From the NCBI RefSeq assembly GCF_963678975.1, contig NC_089274.1, forward strand, positions 27,529,053 to 27,593,052: a DNA stretch of 64,000 nucleotides, in the 5' to 3' direction. Both the position numbers and the translations under genes were made by a program. Source of the DNA: Dysidea avara. Its lineage: Eukaryota > Porifera > Demospongiae > Dictyoceratida > Dysideidae. Below the pieces are notes generated by a model that was given only the letters and a program-made list of their open reading frames with translations, was not told the DNA's origin and did no database searches. Shown one piece after another: positions 54,621 to 64,000 of this stretch (position 1 is the first letter of the stretch; each line of letters begins with the position of its first letter).

Positions 54621-56491
54621 TACTTGTTAACCTTATTATTTTACTACTACCGTGTATGTATGAAATATTATGTACATGATTGAAACACCAATTAATTTAA
54701 CAATTTTTTGTCCATTCTGTATATAATTGCATTTAAATAAACTGCACTGATTTTTTAAACTGATGACTTTATGGAGATCTCAGATTCATAATGCTAGCAC
54801 ATTCAGACCCATAATCAGTATGGGTAGCTATAGGACGCATTCTTCGCAATGGATATCATTTTTACACATTTTGGTATCTAGCTTCGAGCTACTCGAGTTT
54901 TCTATAACCAGCTTTGGCGGGTTGTATGCAAGGATGATTTTCTGAATATTAAGTTATTTGTTTCAGCAGTAGCTACTTACATGAACAGTTCATGGCCAGT
55001 ACTGCATTGTGTTAGTTAAGCATAACAGTGGTAAATGTGAGTACATGCTACGTCATAGGCGGTGGAAACGGGAAGGCCTGCCAACCCGGCCTCACGGATT
55101 TACCGTGAGACTCACGATTTCACTGCCAAGGTCTCATGAGTCACAAGCAGTAGCTTTAAACTCACGGATTTTTACTGTTAAGCCTACCAATTCTCACGGA
55201 TCATCACTGTAAAACTCACGATTTCTTTCACTTTCAAGCTCTGGCCAGAGTCAAAACTCTCAGAATGCCCTTCCCTAGCCTTTTTCAGTTCTCGGGATTT
55301 CCCCGGGACGTAATTGTGGTACAACGAATAATAGAGGCAAGATTACGTGATTATAAAGGCGAGCATTGTCGCAGGGGTTTTACTCTTTTCACCACCTTTC
55401 ATAACCCTTACGTAATATTAAGCTCAAAAGCATCCAGACTTCCTACTGTAGTTGTTGCTCTCTCTCTTCGACTTTAGGGCACGCATCTAGTAATTGCCGC
55501 GAGTAGTCGACTTTAGGGGATGCGTCCAGTAGTTGCCGCGAGTAGTAGACTTTAGGGGAAGCGTCTAGTAGTGTTAGCGTTAGAGTTCAGCTTTGGTTTC
55601 TTCTTCACCTTTAGGGTTAGGTTCTTACTATATACAGCTTATTTCGTTAGTCACATTTATAAGATACAAATGAAAGCAATCAATGTAGCCAGCAGCGGTA
55701 GCATAATCGGTAGCACACTGGTCCATCACACTGGGATCAATCCCCCTTCAATACTGCACTTTTCTTTTTCGCCTTTTTGGTTCACCGTTTTTTGTCTAAG
55801 TTCTGTAGGGTTATGAAATAGGGTGAAAAGAGTGATACCAATATGGTGGGTAGGGACGACGAAGATGTGGGCGAAGATAAATCAAGCCAAAATCATCTTT
55901 GCAAACCCTTCACGGCCACGTGACAGTATTGGGCAGGTATAACCAAGCCCAAACATACCTTCAGAACGACCAGAAGCATTTTCGATTAGGTGCTACGAAA
56001 TTTTAAAAATATATATATTTTCCCGAATTTTCTACTGCCTAACTGCCTCACTGCCTGCCTGATGCGTTCAGTCAAGCGTAGCGGAAAATTGGCTACAGCT
56101 ACAGCCTTACTTCTTTGGCGGAAATGCTTCGAATTTCATGGAGATGAAACTTTTAGTATTTTAAATATCCTACAATGTATGCGCTATTGCTTACTGATTT
56201 TCCTTTGATCCTTCTTTCAAGATCGTGGCCATTGCTCAGCAGTAGGGCTTCCATAATCATTGTGAATACACGTGTTATCGCACCAAACTTTTAGAATACG
56301 TTTGTGATTTGACGTTTGGTTTATACAGGATCTATCGTACGTTGTCGACAAGATACACGCATAAGACATCTTGTTTAGTATTAGTGTGTTTGTTGTTTAG
56401 CAGCTAGGTTTAACTGCTTGCGTTTCTAAACGCATTTCTTTGCGACTAACACATTCTTCGCTATTACAGTATTAACACTTCTTTATGTATC
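54621..56491. other. 1.87-kb segment present only in duplication copy 2
   Basis: It interrupts the sequence that is continuous at 2,547/2,548 and is flanked by tatc on both sides. This is either an insertion with a 4-bp duplication or a deletion from copy 1. Contents: several actcacggattt-type repeats (55,090-55,225), a tandem repeat at 55,478-55,575, and a diverged family-2 repeat (about 55,840-56,130). A tRNA-like stretch lies near 55,690-55,750 (gtagcataatcggtagcac ... gggatcaatcccc). No gene is recognised. Confidence 0.7.
55478..55575 (+). repeat. Short tandem repeat, about 44-bp unit, 2-3 copies
   Basis: Units read gactttagggcacgcatcta, gactttaggggatgcgtcca and gactttaggggaagcgtcta, each followed by gtagttgccgcgagtag-like sequence. 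Confidence 0.8.
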
Positions 56492-57222
56492 CTTGCATGT
56501 GCTTACTATTGTCTACACAAGTCAGCAAAACCATATACATACATGATTGGAATAGTCAAATAACTATCTAAAGCTGTTAACACTATTAAGTGTAAAATGC
56601 ATATACAAAACTTCTAATTTATGAATAATAATGTATTAAGTGCGTAATCTCATAGAAACCCTGCATATTATGTTTTGTCACAACTCCTTGTCAGTTGTCA
56701 GTCGCTCCAGCAGCATCGTCCTTATGTGCAACAATTACTTCTTGTGTTCCACCATATTCCCACTACAATGATCAATGTGTACTGTATAGCTAACCTATGA
56801 CAGGTACAAAGAAAGCATAGCTTATTTGGTAACATCATTGTTAACAAAGTTATAGCTAACGAATGCCGTAAAAGGTAGAGTAGGGCTTATCATACAGTAC
56901 GATAGTAACTGTATAGTAGGGACCACAAAGGAGTAGGCGTGGCCCACAAAATAATATCATCCAAACATCAGCCTCAATTTTCCCTTACAATGATGAGGCA
57001 GTATTGGTGAGGTAAAACTAAACCCAAACAAGCTTTCAGATCGACCCAAAATGCTTTCAACAAGTTCTTGATTAAAATGTTGTGTAACAGGTTGAACATA
57101 GCTGACGTAACTTCACTTTTCACACGATAATTGATATAGCTGGGGCACGCGGTGCCTTTTCAGATACAGTATGCGTGGGGTCACCAGCTATAATAAAATT
57201 ATTTACAAAAAAAGTTAACAAA

Positions 57223-57527
57223 CAAGTACACGAAAAAATTTGGAATTTTCAACTAGAGTAGGGACGACAGTACATTGATAAAAAGTACTGAAACAAGTGC
57301 ATAGGGGTAGTGAACAATACTAAAATACAGTTAAATAATAAGACGTGTTATATCCCTACTGTGCTTAAGATGCCATAATGGAAATGCACAGTAGGGATAT
57401 AACACGTCTTATTATTTAACTGTATTTAAGTATTGTTCACTACCCCTATGCACTTGTTTCAGTACTTTTTATCAATGTACTGTCGTCCCTACTCTAGTTG
57501 AAAATTCCAAATTTTTTCGTGTACTTG
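57223..57527. repeat. Long hairpin, duplicate of 3,298-3,602
   Basis: Same arms and loop with few differences. The arms remain complementary (for example, acacgtcttattat here against acacatcttattat in copy 1, restoring pairing). Confidence 0.9.
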
Positions 57528-59267
57528 TAATATTATAGGAATATCCCATTTGAGTGCACATGTATTGCTAAAAATACTCTTAGATACAATCTCAAAGCAT
57601 TCAAATCTCAAAATGTTCCTGTGGGGCATTCCCCAGACCCCCCCTTAGTGTGGGCATGCTTTGCCTGCTGGTGTGCTTTACACACTAAGGTACGGTTAAT
57701 TATTTTAAACACACATTGTGGCTTAGAGCCACTCCACATGACTTGCCCACCCACTTTTGAGTACTGTTCTCCACCCCACTACCCTGATAGAACAGTCACA
57801 TGCATGTATTATTAGTTTACCTCTACCAAAGTTGTATCTCTTAAGATCTGATTTTATTCTGGGGGCATGCCCCCAGACCACTAGAATACTAGCATCCATG
57901 TTTGGTGTATGTATGCTTTAAACTTCATGTAACTCCACCTCTCAACTCTTTAGCCTGCTTCTGATACAGTACCAGCAGAAGAAAGCAAGCAAGCCCAATC
58001 CCAACATATGTTAAAAATGTCAGCTTTTAAGTTAATTTGGTGAAAAATATTTATCAGATTCAATCTCGGAATACAAAAATTTCTTAGGGGATCATGCCCC
58101 ACATCCTCCTAGATTTAAGGCTGCATGCAACAGAATTTTGAAAAACTTGTCACCAGAATTTCTGGAGCTGCCCTTGCACAAACTCCAAATTGCTATCTTC
58201 TGCATGTGTAATCATTTTTAACATTAAAAAAGCCATGATTGGGATTTAATATTGAGCTATTTTATACATACCTTTTAGACAAATGTGAATCATGGTTTAT
58301 GGCTGGTCAGATATTGTAGTGACCCAAGTATCCTGTGACATATTAAGATCTAGCTGCTAACTTATATAAGTTAGTCTTATATCTCTTTAAAAATTGCATT
58401 CTCTAATCTTCTATTAGAATAGTTGACTGCTCTATTAGAATACATCTGACTTCTCTATTAAAAATATGCAAACCCGGCCGTAAGTTAAATTTCAAAAGTG
58501 GGTTCCAGAACACCCAGGAACCTCCAATAAATATGCCCCTGTGTGATCGTCTACTGTCCAAGATATCTCCTGCTAGTGTGTGAAATAGTGTATGCTCTAA
58601 TATAATATCCATTATGACCTTCATTTATATATATGGCCACAATTATGTTTCTTTTCAGTTGTAAGCAGGATGGATTCAGCAACAATGAAGTGATAGCTCA
58701 ATCAGAGTATATATACTGCATGAGTGTTCTATTAGAATATATCGATCTACACTATGTACCATGCCAATATGTAGGATACGATCTGAAGTTATTCTTGCTA
58801 GTAATAAGCTAAGAATTACACTGAAAAGTTAAATTTAGCATATTTGCTGTGACCCAAAAGATGTTTTTGAAATCTGACAGGCATTTTCTATTTTCCATGC
58901 ATTTCTGAAATTTCACACAAAAAGATGTGAGCAGTGGACCAGAAACACAATTCCATATCCAACAAATTCATAAAATGCATGCATAATTATTGAACTGTCA
59001 TGAACAAGTAATGATGCACTTTGTTCACAAAATTATATTTTATTGTAAATCTTTTAAATTATAATTAGTTATTTTACTTCTTAGTTAGGTACTATCTAAT
59101 AGTCACAGATATGAGTAAAATCTCTGTGCAAATATATACAGCTTGGCTGTCCAAAAGGGTGCATCTATGAAATTAAAAGAAACTAGTGAGGACTGATGTG
59201 GCAAAGAATAAGTGGTAATGCTACTATCTTTTACAAAAATTTAATATTAGTTTAGTCCTGCTGTATT

Positions 59268-60056
59268 GGGTGTAACTGGAGTACTGGACTGGAACACTGC
59301 ACTGGACTACTGAAATGACATATTTTTTGGTTTTTACACAATCTGAAGTTGTTGTTTTTTGAGAAGGGCCTTCAAAAAACTTGCAGTCTGCTACTAAAAT
59401 GATGAGTGTGAGGAGTGGAGTAAGTAATAACTAACTTCTCTTATACTCTATGGTATTTATACACTTCTTAGTATTGTGCTTTGGGGATTGTAATATATAG
59501 CAATAGCTAACCAAAAATCATTTTACTATATTTGTGTTACCTACGTATGATACACTATATCCTTGAACTAAATAGCTCTGACCGCTGGGACACAACCTAT
59601 CCTTCTGAAGACAATCTATTGTAGCTAAATTCATTCCTGCATGCAATATAAACAAACTCATTGTACAACTGTTGGTTTTTTTTTGCAATCATGATTAGTT
59701 CTTACATGTGCTGATTGACGTACCATAATATTTGACCGAACTTGTTAGCACTGTACAAGCTTGCTACTACCTCCAAGACGTTATCGTTGGTTAACCAAAT
59801 CTTGAACATTCCCTGCAGCATACTGATAAGGAGTATAGGTTTATGTACTGTAAAAGAACATAATAAATAGAGGTGAAATCACTGTAAGTCAGTTTTTGCT
59901 TACTCCACTCCTCACACTCATCATTTTAGTAGCAAACTGCAAGTTTGCTGGAGGCCCTTAGCTAGCAAGACTCAATAAAATCAACCTCAGAATGTGTAAA
60001 AACCAAAAATATGCCAGTCCAATTCAAGTCCAGTAGTCCAGTGATTAGTTACACCC
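59268..60056. mobile_element. Mutator-like element, duplicate of 5,341-6,128
   Basis: Same TIRs and the same 9-bp tgctgtatt flanks. It was carried here by the segmental duplication, not by a new insertion. Confidence 0.8.
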
Positions 60057-60333
60057 TGCTGTATTCCCAATTAATTCATACTAACACAACTTTTTTCTCT
60101 ACACTGACTATTGAAAAAGGCAGCCAATGCCTTAAAATAAATAAATAAGGAATGCAGCAAGACTGTAATGATAAAGGACCAATGTCAGATACAATGTTGC
60201 ATTACCGTTCATTCTTGGCTGCACATTAGTCGCCAGTTACTTTTATTTTCTTGGTTGCACCCTTTTGTACAACCAAGCTGTTTTGCATGTGGTATACATA
60301 TCATTTTACAATGGTGCATGGCGTTCTCATTTT

Positions 60334-60856
60334 CAGTGTTGGGCAAGTTACTTTGTAAAAGTAACTAGTTACATATTACATATTACTTGCAACTGAACTA
60401 TGTAGTTACAGTTACATATTACCCATAAAATAAAGTAACTGTAATAATATTACATATTATATTACTTTGTGTCCATAGCCTTAAACTGTCACTTGTGAAA
60501 CTACCACCTTATCACGTGATATGATTGCGTTGTTGGACAATATGCAAATTTTGGTTATAAATAAGAAGCTGGTGAATAAGCTTCATTCAGTAGGCCTCGT
60601 TACTTCGTTGTGGCTAGGCGTTACTCAGGGGATAACTAACGAGATTAGTAACTTCGTCACTTGTAGTAATAATATTGCATAATATTAGACTCGTTACAGT
60701 AACTATATTACTTAGGTAACGAGTTACATTTGTAAGTAAAGTAGCTTACGTTATATTACCTGTTTTTATAGCGTATTTCGTTATATTACTTTGTTACCAC
60801 AAAAGTAATAATATTATGTAACGCATTACATAAGTAACGCGTTACTCCCAACACTG
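60334..60856. mobile_element. hAT-like MITE, duplicate of 6,406-6,928
   Basis: Same flanking ctcatttt duplication as the first copy, so it was copied with its surroundings. Confidence 0.85.
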
Positions 60857-60924
60857 CTCATTTTTAATGCTTGTGTTTTCAATTGAATATAAGTTTCTAA
60901 AAAACATGTTAAATATGCTATATA

Positions 60925-61214
60925 CAGTGGAACCTCTCTTATACAAATCCTTATTATCCAGGTACCTCTGTTGTCTGGACAGCCCAAATCAGTCATGTGG
61001 CTTTGTAGCCCATCACTATTATGAAGTTTGGGTTAGATGAAAGTTCAAGGGTAATAACCTGAAGGTTGCTATTTACCCTGTTAGGTGGCTTGCCTTTACA
61101 ACACTAACTGATAGCAATAATGACATTACTAAATACTTTATGGATATTAGCATGCATTTCTTATTTCTGAGATATGGGCAGTACCAGATTGTCCAGATAA
61201 GAGAGGTTCCACCG
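60925..61214. mobile_element. pogo-like MITE, duplicate of 6,997-7,318
   Basis: Same ends and TA flanks. It has lost about 33 bp near 61,090 relative to copy 1. Confidence 0.75.
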
Positions 61215-62808
61215 TAGGGTGATTAGACATGTAGCATGGGGCGGTGAAGCAAGCCAGAGTGAGGAGGCCAGGCCAGCTGTAAATTGAAGACCAAAAAAAA
61301 AAAGATCACAGGCTGCTGACAATAACTGCTCTCCACCAATTATATCTCCTTATTTATACATAACTAAGTAGCTTGCTACACTGCTTCTCTGAATACTGTA
61401 ATTGCTTTATTAGAGTATCCAGATCCTGATTGTTCTATTAGAGTATCTCGATCTTTTCTTGCAAATAGTGTCCCAAAAAAGTAGGGGGGGCATGGCCCCT
61501 CTCAGGCCTGCCAACCTAGGAAACAGAAAAACCTTGAGACCTGGTCTTGACATCCAGAATGGACTACTGTATCTGTACATTATTATAGGCAGACACGGCA
61601 AGTTGCAACAGCCCCCATGCCCATACAATGGGCAGATAGGCCACCTTTACCATGCAACACATATACACATGCCCATCTTCATGTGGGCATCAATATAGCA
61701 TTTAAAACATGTTTTGCATCACTAATCTATGCATGGAATATCTAGACCTGCAGTAAATGTGTGCATGAGTCTTATTTCACCAGCTAGTTAAATGTACTTA
61801 CTCGGAAGCCACTGTATTGAAAGTGAAACAGTTACTCTTTTATTCAGTGCTGTGAAGTTGTAACACATGACTGGACTATGGAACATTCTTGATATAAGCC
61901 ACTAGGTGCTTATAATATCACGTGATGACTTAGTGGAGATGTGTCGATTTCATCCTAGAGGCTGAAAGCAAGTAAAATACTCCAGGCACATAGTACGTAC
62001 CATTTGTATAGACTACAAACCCAGCTGGGAAAGCAGGTACTCTTGCGTGACGTACAAACCAAGTGCTTCAGGGTTGGTATTCTGATCAGAATTCTGACTC
62101 AACTCCAGATCTTGCTCCAGATACTCTCCAATACATTGGTATTAAATAGAAGGCCGAAGACGAATCCTTGCCCTACTATACAGTACGTACTGTATGATAA
62201 CAATGACTATCATTAAAATAACTTTCTGTAGACACATGCAACAATAAATTAGAGCATTTCAGACAGACTCATGCTCTTGATTATGTATGGATTTCATGTG
62301 TTAATGGAGACAGGTTGAATCAGTTGCATAGCAGAACCAAATCTTTTGAATGTTCTATTAGAGTAGTTAGGTGACTGCTCTATTAGAGTATATCGATCTG
62401 GTGCATTCCCAGCACTGATTCATGTAGTATTCCATTCTTGCATAACCTTTAGCACAAATTCTGGTAAATCAAGGAAAAGTAAGTTGGCTATTGACTACAA
62501 CAGTTGCTTAATTTTAGCAACTGGGTATTGGAAAAGTGAGGGGGCACTGCCCCTCCACTTGTAAAAGTGTGTGTGTGTGTGTGTGGGGGGGGGGGTAGTC
62601 TGGCGCCGCCCGCCCCTTCGCAAAAAGTAAGGGTCTGGTGAAATACAAATACCTAATCATTTCAAAAGGAATTCAATTAGACAGCTCACATAATGCTTGT
62701 TACGTCAGATTATTGCACTTCAATTCGAACAAAAGCATTGTGTTGCCAAGGCCATTTCTGTGTGAACGTCATTGGCATGCACTAATTGGCTAGCGCCGAA
62801 TCTGGGCG

Positions 62809-63722
62809 ACACCAAGATTTATAACACTGTTTGTAGTCCTGGAGATATTTCAGCATTTCAAAACGATTTAGACTCAGCAACTTTGTGGAGTACGAGATAT
62901 GATATGTTCTTTAATCCAAAAGAGTGTCTACCTTAGTAGTAATGCAAAAGTCATCACTAATTACAAAATAACTGACACACAGGTTTTAACAAATAGTTTA
63001 GTGAGATCGCAAGTTACAAACTGTTCAGTGATTTGGAGGCCTAACCTTATCAAGGACATCACACTTATTGAACAGATCCAGAGGAGAGCAACAAAGTTTA
63101 TTTTAAATGACTACAGTTCTGATTACTTTGATAGACTCAAACAACTTAACCTACTACCTTTAATGTACAACTTTGAGCTTAATGAACTAGTGTTTACGCT
63201 AAAATCACTCAAGTATCCCCCTCCCTCTTTTAATATCACAGACTACATAACTTATGCTGATGGTAATACCAGGTCCTCCTCAAGTGGTAAAATGATCCAT
63301 GTTAGAAACAATAATAATGCAGATAGACATTTTTTTTCAATAGAATCTCTCGATTGTGGAATGCCCTACCCCCTATTGACTTATCTTTATCTATTAAAAT
63401 GAACAAAACAAGGATATATAAGTTTCTATGGTCATATTTTTTTATCAAACTTTAGACATGACAACCCCTGTACATTTCATTTTTTATACCTATGTAGTAG
63501 ATGTTCCAACACACCCTGTCCCCCTTTAATGTAACTCTTTAAGTATAAGTAATGTAATTTTAATAAGTAATGTAGTATGGTAAGTATAAATTTTGGATTT
63601 TTAATGGCCAGTAGCCTTGAGATAGCGGACCATCAGTACTGTACCCTAAAGATTTTATTCATTGTACATCCCTTATTCTATACTTGTATGCAGTACTGTA
63701 AAGTTATAATCAATCAATCAAT
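62809..63722 (+). pseudogene. LINE remnant, duplicate of 11,262-12,332, further deleted
   Basis: Begins inside the RT at a deletion junction (gggcg/acaccaag). It lacks 156 bp, matching 11,452-11,607, which keeps the following frame. The EQIQRRATKFI signature and the aatc tail are retained. Confidence 0.85.
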
Positions 63723-63886
63723 CCACACTCGAGTCCCTTAGTTGGCAATACTTCTTTCCAGCTATACATTAATCTCAGCCGGTCCTCCTGTTGATGGTCA
63801 ATAACTTCAGACTTGGGTTGTACTCCAATATGTTCGAGACATCACGTGCCCACAATATATAACAAAATAAACAAACCATTCATCAG

Positions 63887-64000
63887 CAGTGTTGGGAGTA
63901 ACGCGTTACTTATGTAACGCGTTACATAATATTATTACTTTTGTGGTAACAAAGTAATATAACGAAATACACTACAAAAACAGGTAATATAACGCAAGCA
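63887..64000. mobile_element. hAT-like MITE, start of the duplicate of 12,495-13,010
   Basis: CAGTGTTGGGAGTAACGCG preceded by ttcatcag, running off the window. Confidence 0.8.

Larger units (their letters stand above)
49143..64000 (+). repeat. Segmental duplication, copy 2 (continues past the window)
   Basis: Direct repeat of 1,396-12,608. Differences: LTR retrotransposon 49,403-53,712 plus a 5-bp duplication; an extra 54,621-56,491; a deletion corresponding to 8,948-11,261; a 156-bp deletion in the LINE; a shorter GT/G tract; and scattered substitutions. Small indels and about 1-2% substitutions are visible in aligned stretches. Confidence 0.9.

Overview
The window reads as animal nuclear DNA: AT-rich, with coding sequence only in short exons joined by GT-AG introns (many about 80 bp), a family of multi-immunoglobulin-domain membrane receptor genes, and dense transposable elements of many classes (Ty3/gypsy LTR, non-LTR, hAT, Mutator-like, Harbinger-like, pogo-like). 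An early-branching marine invertebrate, most plausibly a demosponge, is my best guess; that is inference, because no marker gene fixes the species. Most open frames in repeats and microsatellites are meaningless.

Layout. (1) 1-1,400: a near-perfect 74-bp palindrome, a Harbinger-like MITE inside an older repeat whose empty sister copy lies next to it, and a foldback element. (2) 1,396-13,010: first copy of a large segmental duplication. It starts with the three 5' exons of an Ig receptor gene (minus strand) and continues through a chain of DNA transposons and a non-LTR retrotransposon remnant. (3) 16,305-31,100: two complete-looking receptor genes on the minus strand, called B (9 exons, 692 aa) and C (12 exons, 1012 aa). 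Both exon chains keep frame throughout. Each encodes a signal-type leader, 4 or 6 Ig domains, one or two copies of an unrecognised cysteine-containing juxtamembrane domain, one transmembrane helix, and a tyrosine-rich tail. B's tail has a YxxL-x7-YxxI element with textbook ITAM spacing plus PPxY motifs; C's tail has a 35-residue tyrosine-containing unit repeated three times. (4) 31,100-39,270: transposon graveyard, including a hAT-like element with a LINE fragment inside it. (5) 39,273-49,142: two composite repeat units, each made of a long hairpin, about 3 kb of a 30-31-bp minisatellite, and a roughly 1-kb module. (6) 49,143-64,000: second copy of the segmental duplication. Its receptor-gene fragment carries a young Ty3/gypsy element (49,403-53,712, two differences between its 141-bp LTRs, 5-bp target duplication) inserted exactly at a splice acceptor. 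This copy has also gained 1.9 kb and lost 2.3 kb and 156 bp relative to copy 1.

How the genes may work together: B and C look like paralogous cell-surface recognition receptors. Ig domains would bind an unknown ligand outside the cell, and the tails could recruit SH2-domain kinases or phosphatases (tyrosine motifs) and WW-domain proteins (PPxY). Symmetric phase-1 exons and three nearly interchangeable copies of one Ig exon suggest the family evolves by exon duplication and homogenisation, as expected for a recognition family. I regard this ITAM-like Ig receptor cluster as the most interesting system in the window.
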